A stretch of 64,000 nucleotides of DNA from Billgrantia zhangzhouensis (GCF_021404465.1 NZ_JABFTT010000014.1:62001-126000); one strand, 5' to 3'; positions 1 through 8,356 are shown, counted from the stretch's first letter. Notes: generated by a model not told the origin, from the letters alone. Translations and numbers: made by a program.

Positions 1-369
1 ACCGACTGGTCGTTGATCACGCATATCGAAACCGACGGTCCCGGCTTCTTCATGCGCAGCCACGAAAACTCGCCCTACGCCTGGGTCGATGTCTTCTTCG
101 GTCCCAACCACGATCGCATCCACGTGATCGACAAGCAGAGCCTGGAGATCGTCGAGACGCTGATTCCCGAGCCGGGGAAGACCGCCGCCCACGTGGAGTT
201 CGACCGCCGCGGCGAGACCCTGCTGCTGAGCGTGTGGGACGACGACGGCTACCTGCTGTGGCTCGACGCCAACACCCTGGAGGAGCTGGGGCGCATGCCG
301 ATGAGGAAGCCCTCCGGCAAGTACAATGTGTGGAACAAGACGCAGTACGAGGAAGGCACGAGCCACTGA
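1..369 (+). CDS. nirN: NirN-like d1-heme protein, C-terminal part
   Basis: This is the last 122 codons of a gene that begins outside the window; the frame is open from base 1. The visible part looks like the last blades of a cytochrome-cd1-type beta-propeller, including AAHVEFDRRGE and a C-terminus ending PSGKYNVWNK then GTSH. From memory that ending fits NirN, the periplasmic protein of d1-heme maturation, better than NirS, which ends in a TGKFNV type tail, or NirF. No heme-binding motif is in view because the N-terminus is missing. The neighbouring nnrS and nor genes support membership in a nir-nor cluster. A NirS paralogue remains possible. Confidence 0.6.
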   Translation, partial: TDWSLITHIETDGPGFFMRSHENSPYAWVDVFFGPNHDRIHVIDKQSLEIVETLIPEPGKTAAHVEFDRRGETLLLSVWDDDGYLLWLDANTLEELGRMPMRKPSGKYNVWNKTQYEEGTSH

Positions 370-408
370 ACGATCATTGGCCGCGCGGATGATTAAAAAG
401 AAGCATTC

Positions 409-451
409 TTGATACTGGTCATAGAAGCTGCCTGGCGCGACTCGCCATAAT
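409..451 (+). promoter_or_regulatory. Dnr/FNR-type box and -10 for nnrS
   Basis: TTGAT-ACTG-GTCAT at 409-422 matches 8 of the 10 defined bases of the FNR/Dnr consensus TTGAT-N4-ATCAA. A CATAAT hexamer at 446-451 puts the predicted start near 458 and the box centre near -42, the class II activator position. An AAGAAGCATTC half site at 398-408 abuts the box and resembles the palindromes at the two other NO-related promoters in the window. Confidence 0.6.
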
Positions 452-486
452 GCCTTTATCCAAGCATTCAAGTCGGGTATGCCGCC

Positions 487-1689
487 ATGAACACCGCTTC
501 CCCCGCTTCCAACCAGCCGCGCCTGCCCCTGGCGCGGCTGGCATTTCGTCCGTTTTTCCTGCTGGCGTCGCTGTTCAGCGTGCTGGCCATGGTGGTGTGG
601 TTCGCGTTCTGGCACGGCGACATCCTGCTGCGCCCCCACGGTGGGCTGATGTGGTGGCACCAGCACGAGATGATCTTCGGCTTCGGCGCCGCCGTGGTGG
701 TCGGCTTCCTGCTCACCGCAGTGCAGAACTGGACCGGACGGCCGAGCCTGAGCGGTGCGCCGCTGCTTGGCCTGGTGGCGCTGTGGCTGGCGGCCAGAAT
801 CAGCCTGGCGTTTCCCATGGGGCTGCCGATATGGCTGCTGATCGTGCTTGATGTTGCCTTCCTACCGCTGGCGGCGCTGGTCATGGCGCGCCTGGTGGTG
901 GCAGCGAAGCTGTGGCGCAACCTGGTGTTCGTGCCGGTGCTGCTGTTGCTGGCCACGGCCAACCTGGCCATACACCTGGGTGTGGCCCAAGGCAAGCTGG
1001 CGCTGATCCGTGAAGGGGGGTATCTCGGCGTACTATTGATCGCGGTGCTGATGGTGCTGCTGGGTGGGCGGGTGATTCCCTTCTTCACCTCGCGCAAGCT
1101 GGGGCGGCCGCAGCCGGCACCGATCCCGCTGCTGGAGAAGCTGACCCTGGGCTCGGTGCTGGCGGTGGTGCTGTTGCAACTCGTCGTTCTGCTAGGCGTG
1201 GCGGTACCGGGCGTGCTGCAGGCAACGGTGATGCTGGTCGCGGCGGCGGCCAGCCTGATTCGTCTGGGGCGCTGGGAGGGCCATCTCACCCTGCGCGAGC
1301 CGCTGCTATGGGGCCTGCACCTGAGCTATGCCTTCGTGCCGGTCGGTCTGGCGATGTGGGCCATGGCGCTGATGGGTGCCTTCCGCGTTGAGCTGGCCCT
1401 GCATGCCCTGGCCATCGGCGGCATCGGCGCCATGATGCTGGCGATGATGGCGCGGGTCTCGCTCGGCCACACCGGGCGGGCGATCCGCACCCTGCCGGGC
1501 ATCGGCGTGGGGCTGGGGTTGATGTTCGCTGCGGCCCTGCTGCGCTCACCCGTGCTCGCCGCCTTCCCGCAGATCACTCACTGGATCTACAATCTGAGCA
1601 TCCTGTTCTGGTGCATCGCCTATCTCATCTTCCTGTTTCACTATACGCTACCGCTATTGCGTGCCCGTGTGGACGGGCAGCAGGGATAG
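487..1689 (+). CDS. nnrS: NnrS family membrane protein
   Basis: A 400-residue polytopic membrane protein with about twelve hydrophobic segments. NnrS features visible are the early LAFRPFFLLASLF segment, the WHQHEMIFGFG segment with closely spaced histidines, and a late MMARVSLGHTGR segment. NnrS is a heme- and copper-containing inner-membrane protein that protects cells during nitrosative stress. It usually sits beside nir/nor genes under Dnr, Nnr or NsrR control, as here. The ATG at 487 starts the conserved N-terminus, and the ribosome-binding site is weak. The next gene starts 13 bases after the stop, so the two are probably cotranscribed. Confidence 0.92.
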   Translation: MNTASPASNQPRLPLARLAFRPFFLLASLFSVLAMVVWFAFWHGDILLRPHGGLMWWHQHEMIFGFGAAVVVGFLLTAVQNWTGRPSLSGAPLLGLVALWLAARISLAFPMGLPIWLLIVLDVAFLPLAALVMARLVVAAKLWRNLVFVPVLLLLATANLAIHLGVAQGKLALIREGGYLGVLLIAVLMVLLGGRVIPFFTSRKLGRPQPAPIPLLEKLTLGSVLAVVLLQLVVLLGVAVPGVLQATVMLVAAAASLIRLGRWEGHLTLREPLLWGLHLSYAFVPVGLAMWAMALMGAFRVELALHALAIGGIGAMMLAMMARVSLGHTGRAIRTLPGIGVGLGLMFAAALLRSPVLAAFPQITHWIYNLSILFWCIAYLIFLFHYTLPLLRARVDGQQG

Positions 1690-1702
1690 CCGGAGCCAGT
1701 CG

Positions 1703-2095
1703 ATGATCGAATACTACGCCCCGATCAAGCACCTGCACATGACCACCGCGGTGCTGAGCATTACCTTCTTCATCGTGCGCGCCTGGTGGTCGGTGCGCGA
1801 GATCTCGCTGCTGCAGCGGCGCTGGGTGAGGATCCTGCCTCACGTCAACGACACCCTGCTGCTGGTGCTTGGCTTAACCCTGATGACGATGCTCTCCATG
1901 TGGCCACAGCAGCACCCGTGGCTCGCTGCCAAGCTGCTGGGCCTGCTCGCCTACATCCTGCTCGGCACCGTGGCGATCAAGCGTGGACGTACCCCGATGA
2001 CGCGTGGCCTGGCCGCGCTGGCCGCCATCGTGGTGTTCGTTTACATCATGGGTACGGCCATGACCAAGGATCCGCTGTTCTTCGTGCCTGTTTGA
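1703..2095 (+). CDS. SirB2 family membrane protein
   Basis: A 130-residue protein with four predicted membrane segments and the SirB2 pattern: YYAPIKHLHM near the N-terminus, an RILPHVNDTLL segment and a KLLGLLAYILLG segment. The family's biochemical role is not established. Members are frequently found beside nnrS or other denitrification and c-type cytochrome genes. The ATG at 1703 was chosen because the family N-terminus begins there and it lies 13 bases after the nnrS stop. The histidines in segments one and two are conserved in the family and could bind heme, which is inference. Confidence 0.85.
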   Translation: MIEYYAPIKHLHMTTAVLSITFFIVRAWWSVREISLLQRRWVRILPHVNDTLLLVLGLTLMTMLSMWPQQHPWLAAKLLGLLAYILLGTVAIKRGRTPMTRGLAALAAIVVFVYIMGTAMTKDPLFFVPV

Positions 2096-2135
2096 GGGGG
2101 CGCTTTCCCCTTCGGCACGCTTCTTCCCCTCCTCT

Positions 2136-2177
2136 TTGACGAAGGTCAATGTCACGTAGTGGCACTGGGGCTACTCT
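2136..2177 (+). promoter_or_regulatory. Class II Dnr/FNR promoter of norCB
   Basis: TTGAC-GAAG-GTCAA at 2136-2149 is a perfect 5-4-5 inverted repeat of the Dnr/Nnr/FNR type. TACTCT at 2172-2177 is a plausible -10. The box centre (2142.5) then lies about 41.5 bases before a start near 2184, the standard class II geometry. No -35 is needed in such promoters. A Crp/Fnr-family regulator encoded at 40891-41634 is the obvious candidate activator. Confidence 0.8.
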
Positions 2178-2178
2178 A

Positions 2179-2201
2179 AATAAGTATTAAAAATGCTTGT
2201 T
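2179..2201 (+). promoter_or_regulatory. NsrR-like palindrome over the norC start site
   Basis: An 11-1-11 imperfect inverted repeat with half sites AATAAGTATTA and AAATGCTTGTT, matching at 8 of 11 positions. It begins one base after the predicted -10 and covers the predicted start, an ideal position for repression. The shape resembles the AAGATGCATTT-N-AAATGCATCTT operators of the NO-sensing repressor NsrR, but the half site differs (AAGCAT rather than ATGCAT). A similar repeat lies at 9404-9426. No nsrR gene is in the window. Confidence 0.45.
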
Positions 2202-2270
2202 ATAAGGGTGGGGCTGGACGACTTCGGTCGCGGGTCCCGAATGTGCCACAAGAGCGAGGGGGAAAGGCCC

Positions 2271-2717
2271 ATGACCGAAGGCCTCACCAAGGCGGCGGCC
2301 CGTAATATCTTTTACGGGGGCTCGCTATTCTTTTTCCTGCTGTTTGCCGCGCTGACGGCTCACAGTCATTTCTACATCGTCAACACCTCGACCCAGCCCA
2401 TGTCGGACTCCGTGCGCCTGGGCAAGCACGTATGGGAAGAGCATAACTGCATCAACTGCCACACCATTCTCGGCGAAGGCTCCTATTTCGCGCCCGAGAT
2501 CGGCAATGTCTGGACTCGCTATGGCGGGCGCGACAACCCCGAAGGTGCGCGCATGGCGCTTAAAGCGTGGATGAATGCCCAGCCCACCGGCGCGCCCGGG
2601 CGTCGCCAGATGCCTGCGCACGACATCAACGACGAAGAAATGGCGGGCCTGATCGATTTCCTGGAGTGGACCGATTCCATCAATACCCAGGACTGGCCAC
2701 CGCACCCGGCCGGCTGA
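2271..2717 (+). CDS. norC: Nitric oxide reductase subunit C (cytochrome c)
   Basis: The 148-residue membrane-anchored monoheme cytochrome c of cNOR, which passes electrons from periplasmic carriers to NorB for reduction of NO to N2O. One N-terminal membrane anchor (about residues 14-30) is followed by the heme attachment site CINCH at residues 60-64 and a late RRQMPAH segment that would supply the axial methionine. The ATG at 2271 lies just after a purine-rich GGGGGAAAGG stretch and gives the normal length. An upstream in-frame ATG at 2193 would add 26 non-conserved residues. norB follows 30 bases later. Confidence 0.95.
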   Translation: MTEGLTKAAARNIFYGGSLFFFLLFAALTAHSHFYIVNTSTQPMSDSVRLGKHVWEEHNCINCHTILGEGSYFAPEIGNVWTRYGGRDNPEGARMALKAWMNAQPTGAPGRRQMPAHDINDEEMAGLIDFLEWTDSINTQDWPPHPAG

Positions 2718-2747
2718 TCCGCGTTCCAGGAACCAAGGAGTCGAACG

Positions 2748-4100
2748 ATGAAATACGAAACGCAGAAGGTGGCCCTGCCCTTCTTCATGCTGGCCATGGC
2801 GCTGTTCGCGCTACAGATCGTTTTCGGACTGGCGGCGGCGGCAGCTTACGTGTGGCCGCACTTCATGTCCGAGGCGATGCCCTTCAACATCACCCGTACC
2901 AGCCATACCAACCTCTTGATCGTGTGGCTCCTGATCGGCTTCATGGGTAGCACTTACTACCTGATGCCGGAAGAGGCGGAGAACGAGATCCACAGCCCCA
3001 AGCTGGCCTACTTCCAACTGCTGCTGTTCGCCATTGCCGGTGCCGGCGCGCTGATCAGCTACCAGTTCGGCATCCACGAGGGGCGCCACTACCTCGAGCA
3101 GCCGCTGTGGTCGAAGCTGCTGATCACGATCTCGTTCCTGATGTTCCTGTTCAATACCAGCATGACCATGCTCAAGGGCCGCAAGACCGCCATCAACATG
3201 GTGCTGATGCTGGGCCTGTGGCTGGCTGCGGTGTTCTGGCTGTTCGCCTTCTATAACCCCGACAACCTGGCGCTGGACAAGCTGTGGTGGTGGTGGATCG
3301 TGCACATCTGGGTCGAGGGCGTATGGGAACTGATCATGGCCTCGCTGCTCGGCTATCTGCTGATCAAGATGACCGGCGTGGATCGCGAGATCATCGAGAA
3401 GTGGCTCTACGTCATCGTCGGCCTGGCGCTGTTCTCCGGCCTGCTGGGTACCGGCCACCACTACTACTGGATCGGCACCCCCGGCTACTGGCAGCCGATC
3501 GGCAGCATCTTCTCCACGCTCGAGGTGATTCCGTTCTTCGCCATGGTGGTGTTCGCCTTCTACATGTTCTGGAAGGGCAGCCGTAACCACCCCAACAAGG
3601 CCGCCATGCTGTGGACCCTGGGTTGTGCCGCCGTGGCCTTCTTCGGTGCCGGCGTGTGGGGCTTCATGCACACCCTGTCGTGGATCAACTACTACACCCA
3701 CGGCACCCAGATCACCGCGGCTCACGGCCACCTGGCCTTCTACGGTGCCTACGTGATGCTGCTGCTGGGCATCATCACCTACGCCATGCCGCAGATCCGT
3801 CGCGTGCAGCCCTACAACCAGGTGCTCAACATGTGGGCGTTCTGGATCATGACCTCGGCGATGTGGTTCATGACCTTCACCCTGACCTTCGCGGGTGTCG
3901 TCCAGACCCACCTGCAGCGGGTACTGGGCATGAACTTCATGCAGGTGCAGGAGCAGCTCGATCTGTTCTACGTGATGCGCTTCGGCACTGGCATCTTCGT
4001 TGCCATCGCCGCCGTCATGTTCTTCTACGCGGTGTTCGGGCCGGCCCGTGAGCAGGTAGGCGCTCACGTCAAGCAGCCCTCCATCGTCGCTACCGAGTGA
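2748..4100 (+). CDS. norB: Nitric oxide reductase subunit B
   Basis: A 450-residue, 12-segment heme-copper-superfamily subunit that reduces two NO to N2O at the heme b3/FeB centre. Visible landmarks are the TRTSHTNLL histidine (low-spin heme b), VHIWVEGVWEL with the first FeB histidine and the key glutamate, the GTGHHYYW histidine pair, and AAHGHLAFYG with the heme ligands. There is no long N-terminal extension of the quinol-oxidising qNOR type, so this is a cNOR partner for the preceding norC. AAGGAG lies 8 bases before the ATG. Confidence 0.97.
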   Translation: MKYETQKVALPFFMLAMALFALQIVFGLAAAAAYVWPHFMSEAMPFNITRTSHTNLLIVWLLIGFMGSTYYLMPEEAENEIHSPKLAYFQLLLFAIAGAGALISYQFGIHEGRHYLEQPLWSKLLITISFLMFLFNTSMTMLKGRKTAINMVLMLGLWLAAVFWLFAFYNPDNLALDKLWWWWIVHIWVEGVWELIMASLLGYLLIKMTGVDREIIEKWLYVIVGLALFSGLLGTGHHYYWIGTPGYWQPIGSIFSTLEVIPFFAMVVFAFYMFWKGSRNHPNKAAMLWTLGCAAVAFFGAGVWGFMHTLSWINYYTHGTQITAAHGHLAFYGAYVMLLLGIITYAMPQIRRVQPYNQVLNMWAFWIMTSAMWFMTFTLTFAGVVQTHLQRVLGMNFMQVQEQLDLFYVMRFGTGIFVAIAAVMFFYAVFGPAREQVGAHVKQPSIVATE

Positions 4101-4106
4101 GCCAGT

Positions 4107-4130
4107 GACGGGGCGGCCTGCCGCCCCGTC
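4107..4130 (+). other. Strong hairpin between norB and norQ
   Basis: A perfect 10-bp GC stem (GACGGGGCGG with CCGCCCCGTC) and a CCTG loop, located 7 bases after the norB stop. No T-run follows, so it is more likely a 3' stability element or partial attenuator for the abundant norCB message than a full terminator. Confidence 0.7.
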
Positions 4131-4161
4131 CGAGGATGCCTTTCCTCTCTGGAGTATCGCC

Positions 4162-4983
4162 ATGTCTCATACCGCTACCGCCACCAAGGCCGCTTCCGCC
4201 TTCGCACGGGACCTACCCTACTACGCACCGGCCGGCAACGAGTGCGCGCTGTTCGAGCAGGCGTACCGACAGCGCCTGCCGCTGCTGCTCAAGGGACCGA
4301 CGGGCTGCGGCAAGACGCGCTTCGTCAGTCACATGGCGGCCAAGCTGGGCCGCCCGCTGTTCACCGTGTCGTGTCACGACGACCTCACCGCCGCCGACCT
4401 CACCGGCCGCTACCTGCTGCAGGGTGGCGAGACCCGCTGGGTCGACGGCCCGCTGACCCGCGCCGTGCGTGAGGGTGGCATCTGCTACCTCGACGAGGTG
4501 GTCGAGGCACGCAAGGACGTCACCGTGGTGCTGCATCCGCTCACCGACGACCGTCGTCTGCTGCCGCTGGAGCGTACCGGCGAGCTGATCGAGGCACCGG
4601 ATGATTTCATGCTGGTGGTCTCCTACAACCCCGGCTACCAGCACATTCTCAAGTCGCTCAAGCCGAGCACCCGCCAGCGCTTCGTGGCGATGTCGTTCGA
4701 TTTTCCGCCGCCCCGGGTGGAGTGCGACATCGTCGCCCGCGAGAGCGGGCTCTCCCACGAGCGCTGCGTCGCGCTGGTCAACCTGGCTGGGCGCTTGCGT
4801 GAACTCAAGGGCCAGGATCTGGAAGAAGGTGTCTCCACCCGCTTGCTGGTCTACTGCGCCACCCTGATCAGCGCCGGCATGCCGATCCTCGAAGCCACCC
4901 GCGCCACCCTGGTCGAGCCGCTTACCGACGACCTGGACGTGCAGGAAGGGTTGCTAGAGTCGATTCGCGCCACCTTTGGCTGA
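4162..4983 (+). CDS. norQ: NorQ/NirQ (CbbQ-type) AAA+ ATPase
   Basis: A 273-residue MoxR/CbbQ-type AAA+ ATPase that acts with the VWA protein NorD to activate NO reductase, probably in insertion or remodelling of the metal centre. The Walker A is GPTGCGKT at residues 45-52. The Walker B is CYLDEV, and SYNPGYQ is a sensor-type segment typical of the NirQ/NorQ/CbbQ family. The start at 4162 is preceded by TCTGGAG. An earlier in-frame ATG at 4105 would add 19 residues that run through the hairpin and was rejected. norD follows 81 bases later. Confidence 0.93.
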   Translation: MSHTATATKAASAFARDLPYYAPAGNECALFEQAYRQRLPLLLKGPTGCGKTRFVSHMAAKLGRPLFTVSCHDDLTAADLTGRYLLQGGETRWVDGPLTRAVREGGICYLDEVVEARKDVTVVLHPLTDDRRLLPLERTGELIEAPDDFMLVVSYNPGYQHILKSLKPSTRQRFVAMSFDFPPPRVECDIVARESGLSHERCVALVNLAGRLRELKGQDLEEGVSTRLLVYCATLISAGMPILEATRATLVEPLTDDLDVQEGLLESIRATFG

Positions 4984-5064
4984 AAGCGAGGGGCGTAGGC
5001 CTGCCGCCGAATCAGCCCCAAAGCCATAGCGCTGGTTAGCGCCTTGTCGATCAGGAGGACGCTT

Positions 5065-7002
5065 ATGCAGTTTCTCGAACTCGAGGAGTTCGTCGGTCGC
5101 CACTGGCATCGCTGGGCTTCCGGCGCCGCCAGCTACCAGCGCTATCCGGAAGCGGCCGTTTCCATGGAGCAGATGCGCCATGTACTCGGCGTGTTCTTCC
5201 GCGCCAGCGGCGGCGAGGCGGGTGTGGAGGTGGCGGCCATCGTTGCGCGCAGCTCGAACCACCGCCTGTCGCTGCGTCAGAAGCTCGGCTTCGACGACGA
5301 AGCCATCGACCAGGCCCGGCGTGACGAGGAGCACTTGCTGCTGCCGCCTCGCATCGAGCTGTTCCCCGATGCCGGGCTCAATCGCGATCTCTACTTCTGG
5401 CTGGTTGCCTACCTGGCGGTGGCCAGCAAGCCGGCGCCTCAGCGCGACCCGCTGCGCGCCGACCTGGCCCGCCTGCGCGAGGCGGTTCGCGCCCGCGATG
5501 CCGCGCTCGAGCGCTTCCCCGGGCTGGCCGAGCGCTATTGCCGGCTGTGTCAGGCGCTGCTGCTGGTGCGCCCGGCTCGTCGCCACCTGCCGCCGATGGA
5601 GCTGGCGCTGGAGCAGACCCTACGTACACTGCTCGGCGAGGAGCTGGTACTGGAAGGCTGGGCGGCGGCCATGCACCGCGCCGTGCTCGACCCGTCGCTG
5701 TCGCTGGAAGGAATCGATGCCCCGCGCGGCTATCGTCCGCCGCTGCCGGTACCGTTGTGGGGGCAGGTGGTGGCCCTCGGTACCGGTACGGGCCGCGACG
5801 AGAGCCAGGAAGAGCCGCACGAGGGCGAGACCAACAGCGCCCAGACGGTGAGCGACGGCAAGCGCAAGGCCGAGCGCAAGCGCCAGGACCAGACCGAGCG
5901 CGACGACCCGCTCATCGCCAACCGCTTCGAGAAGATGCTCTCCTGGACCGAAATGGTGAACCTCAATCGCCTGGTCGAGGACAACGAGGACGAGGAAGCC
6001 AAGCGCGCCGCCGAGCAGATGGAGGAGATCATCCTGAGCCCGCACAAGCAGCGGGCGGCAACGCGCATCAAGGTCGACCTCGACCTGCCGCCGAACGAGG
6101 CGCTGGGCGAACGCCTGCGCGGCAAGCATACCTATCCGGAGTGGAACTACCGCAAGCAGATCTACCTGCCCGACCACTGCCTGGTGCACACCGAACTGCA
6201 GAGCGAGGAGGGCGAGCCATGGCAGCCCGATGCCATCACCCAGCGGCGTATTCGTCGCGTGCGCCGCGAGTTCGAGGCGCTGCGCCCACGCCGCGAGACC
6301 CTGCGCGGCCAGTACGACGGCAGCGAACTCGACATGGATGCGGTGATCCGCTCGCACTGCGATCTGGCCGCCACCGGCGAGTCCAGCGACCGGCTCTACC
6401 AGGCCACCCGCCAGCAGGCCCGTGACCTGGCCGTCTCCATCCTGGTCGACGTCTCGCTCTCCACCGATGCCTGGCTGGAGGATCGCCGCGTGCTCGACGT
6501 GGCCAAAGAGGCGCTGCTGGTGCTGGGCCACGGCCTGGCCGGTTGTGGCGACGACTACAGCATCCACTGCTTCACCTCGCATCGGCGTCAGAAGGTGTGG
6601 GTCAACACCTTGAAGACCTTCGACGAGCCCATGAGCGAGCGGGTGTCCCGGCGCGTCTCGGCGCTCAAGCCCGGCCACTACACCCGCATGGGGCCGGCGA
6701 TCCGTCACGTGACCAAGGAGCTTGCCGAACGCCCCAACCGGCATCGGCTGCTGCTGCTGCTTACTGACGGAAAGCCCAACGACACCGACTACTACGAGGG
6801 TCGCTATGGCATCGAGGATACCCGCCGGGCGGTGCTCGAAGCGCGCCAGCACGAGGTACGGGTGTTCGGCGTGACCATCGACAGCGAGGCGCATCAGTAC
6901 GTGTCACACCTGTTCGGTCGCGGCAGCTACGCCATCGTCAACCGGCCGGAGCATCTCTCGCTCGCGCTGCCGGGTATATACCGTCAAATCATCGGGAGCT
7001 GA
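5065..7002 (+). CDS. norD: NorD, VWA-domain NO reductase activation protein
   Basis: A 645-residue protein with a C-terminal von Willebrand A domain. The MIDAS loop reads VDVSLST near residue 463, and a second metal-loop motif LLLTDGKPND follows about 110 residues later. The N-terminal half is helical. A charged, glutamate- and lysine-rich linker (about residues 255-290) separates the parts. NorD partners with NorQ, as CbbO does with CbbQ, and is needed for active cNOR. AGGAGG precedes the ATG at 5065, whereas a TTG 21 bases earlier lacks a ribosome-binding site. Gene order norC-norB-norQ-norD is canonical. Confidence 0.93.
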   Translation: MQFLELEEFVGRHWHRWASGAASYQRYPEAAVSMEQMRHVLGVFFRASGGEAGVEVAAIVARSSNHRLSLRQKLGFDDEAIDQARRDEEHLLLPPRIELFPDAGLNRDLYFWLVAYLAVASKPAPQRDPLRADLARLREAVRARDAALERFPGLAERYCRLCQALLLVRPARRHLPPMELALEQTLRTLLGEELVLEGWAAAMHRAVLDPSLSLEGIDAPRGYRPPLPVPLWGQVVALGTGTGRDESQEEPHEGETNSAQTVSDGKRKAERKRQDQTERDDPLIANRFEKMLSWTEMVNLNRLVEDNEDEEAKRAAEQMEEIILSPHKQRAATRIKVDLDLPPNEALGERLRGKHTYPEWNYRKQIYLPDHCLVHTELQSEEGEPWQPDAITQRRIRRVRREFEALRPRRETLRGQYDGSELDMDAVIRSHCDLAATGESSDRLYQATRQQARDLAVSILVDVSLSTDAWLEDRRVLDVAKEALLVLGHGLAGCGDDYSIHCFTSHRRQKVWVNTLKTFDEPMSERVSRRVSALKPGHYTRMGPAIRHVTKELAERPNRHRLLLLLTDGKPNDTDYYEGRYGIEDTRRAVLEARQHEVRVFGVTIDSEAHQYVSHLFGRGSYAIVNRPEHLSLALPGIYRQIIGS

Positions 7003-7031
7003 AAATATGATTCATTACTGCGCTCGACATC

Positions 7032-7145
7032 CTGGCCGCCGGCGGTACTCACAATCCTCATTGAGCAGCCAGTCAACTCCGGTTGTTCCGTTCCGGCGGC
7101 GGCCAGCCTGTCATCGCTCGTGACATGAATCCTGGATTTCAGGAT
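7032..7145 (+). other. Structured leader upstream of the 68-residue membrane protein
   Basis: The gap after norD holds two inverted repeats. CTGGCCGCC at 7032-7040 pairs with GGCGGCCAG at 7098-7106, and ATCCTG at 7129-7134 pairs with CAGGAT at 7140-7145. No open frame or Dnr-type box was seen. It could be a norD 3' structure or a 5' leader of the next gene. Confidence 0.45.
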
Positions 7146-7171
7146 GAGATATTGTTTTTGAGGTAAGAGAA

Positions 7172-7378
7172 ATGGCTAACTCACGTCCCGCTATCGCCCT
7201 CGCCCTCGGTCTGCTGGCCGCCTTCGCCGTGATCACCCCGCTGGCCTGGGTGATCAACACCCAGGACTGGGGCATCCTGATGATGTTCGTCGCCCCCTTC
7301 GCCGTCTACGGCCTGATCCGCCTGGCTCGGCGGCTGGCGGAGTGGGCCGGTGTCGGGCCGCCGCCCCCTTCCTACTAA
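7172..7378 (+). CDS. Small two-helix membrane protein, unknown function
   Basis: A 68-residue protein with two hydrophobic helices (about residues 8-28 and 33-50), a short basic loop and a proline-rich tail ending PPPPSY. I do not recognise a family. AGGTAAGAGAA precedes the ATG. It lies between norD and a strong terminator on the same strand, so it is probably the last gene of the nor transcript or has its own promoter. A small accessory role in NO reductase assembly is a guess from position alone. Confidence 0.75.
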   Translation: MANSRPAIALALGLLAAFAVITPLAWVINTQDWGILMMFVAPFAVYGLIRLARRLAEWAGVGPPPPSY

Positions 7379-7393
7379 GCCCGCACGACAACA

Positions 7394-7432
7394 AACGGCG
7401 CCGCTATCCCCGATAGCGGCGCCGTTTTGTTC
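7394..7432 (+). terminator. Intrinsic terminator closing the nor operon
   Basis: A perfect 15-bp stem (AACGGCGCCGCTATC with its complement) and a 3-base CCC loop, followed by TTGTT. It lies 15 bases after the small-protein stop and faces the leftward norEF-type operon, so it may serve both strands. Confidence 0.88.
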
Positions 7433-7452
7433 ACTTCTCTCGAGGACGAAGG

Positions 7453-7764
7453 CTAGGCTAGTTGGGCGACGAGATAGCCTGATCCCACCAGCGCCAGGGT
7501 GGCGAGAACCAGCCCGACAAAGGCGCCACGCCAGGCGGGCGAGGCGTCAGCCAGGCCCAGATAAACCATCAGTACCCGGTGGGCCTTGAAGAAAGTGGTG
7601 GCCAGCAGCAGCCCCGCCGACCACAGCGGCAACGCGGCCAGGCGGGCCTCGCCGCCGAGCCGGGCGGAAAGCATGGCGATCAGCGTCAGCCCCATCAGCA
7701 CTGCCCAGGTGAACAACAGTCGCCGAGTGGTCGTGTCGCGAAGGGCATTCCGAATATTGCCCAT
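7453..7764 (-). CDS. norF: NorF-like / cytochrome c oxidase subunit IV family protein
   Basis: A 103-residue membrane protein with three predicted helices, matching the prokaryotic cytochrome c oxidase subunit IV (COX4-type) pattern: TTRRLLFTWAVLM, then FFKAHRVLMVYLGL, then a C-terminal helix. In denitrifiers this family occurs as NorF beside NorE. Its exact role is unclear, but it supports NO reductase activity. It is the last gene of a leftward four-gene operon, starting 4 bases after the norE stop. Confidence 0.8.
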   Translation of the reverse strand: MGNIRNALRDTTTRRLLFTWAVLMGLTLIAMLSARLGGEARLAALPLWSAGLLLATTFFKAHRVLMVYLGLADASPAWRGAFVGLVLATLALVGSGYLVAQLA

Positions 7765-7768
7765 GGGC

Positions 7769-8356
7769 TTACCTCAGCAGATAGATAAGGGGGTAGAGCA
7801 GGATCCAGATCAGATCGACCAGGTGCCAGAAGGCAGCAGCGGTCTCCACGTTATCGTGGGAGATGCGCCACGCCACCAGGGCGATCAGTCCCAGCCCGAA
7901 CAGCACATGGGCGAAGTGGAAGCCGGTCAGCAGGTAGTAGAAGGTGAAGAAGGTGTTGGTCTCGGGCATCAGGCCCTGGCCGAGCTTGTCGGCGTACTCC
8001 ACCACCTTGACCACGCAGAACACCACGCCCAGCGCAAAGGCCGCCCCCAGCCACTGGCGGCAGCGGCGCTTGGCTCCACGGCCAATCGCCTGTACCGCCA
8101 GGGCGGCGCACAGTCCGCTGGTCAGCAGCACCAGGGTATTGATGCCGCCGGCCACTGGATCGAGCAGCTGTTGGGAGGCGTCGAAGACCTCGCGCTCGCC
8201 GGCCCGCAGCCAGGCGAACAGGCCGAAGAACGCGGCGAACACCACGATCTCGCTGAGGATCAGCACCCACATCAGCGGGTTGCCGGGCAGCGCCGAGAGC
8301 GGCCCCCAGCCGGGGTTGGGCAGGGCGCGAGCGGAAGTTTCCCAATGCTGCGACAT
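7769..8356 (-). CDS. norE: NorE-like cytochrome c oxidase subunit III family protein
   Basis: A 195-residue, five-helix subunit III family protein. It shows the family's NPLMWVLILSEIVVF segment near the N-terminus, FTFYYLLTGFHFAHV with paired histidines, and a terminal WHLVDLIWILLYPLIYLL helix. NorE is associated with cNOR operons and is usually found with NorF. The ATG at 8356 shares its A with the upstream gene's TGA stop (TGATG), indicating translational coupling. A longer frame extends upstream across two other genes but has no homology there and was discarded. Confidence 0.88.
   Translation of the reverse strand: MSQHWETSARALPNPGWGPLSALPGNPLMWVLILSEIVVFAAFFGLFAWLRAGEREVFDASQQLLDPVAGGINTLVLLTSGLCAALAVQAIGRGAKRRCRQWLGAAFALGVVFCVVKVVEYADKLGQGLMPETNTFFTFYYLLTGFHFAHVLFGLGLIALVAWRISHDNVETAAAFWHLVDLIWILLYPLIYLLR

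Noticed and set aside
2811..4163. A 450-codon minus-strand frame opposite norB
   Set aside because: Histidine- and glutamine-rich antisense shadow of a membrane protein gene.
7055..7077. TTGAG-N6-GTCAA as a Dnr box before the small membrane protein
   Set aside because: The spacing is six bases instead of four and one half is weak.
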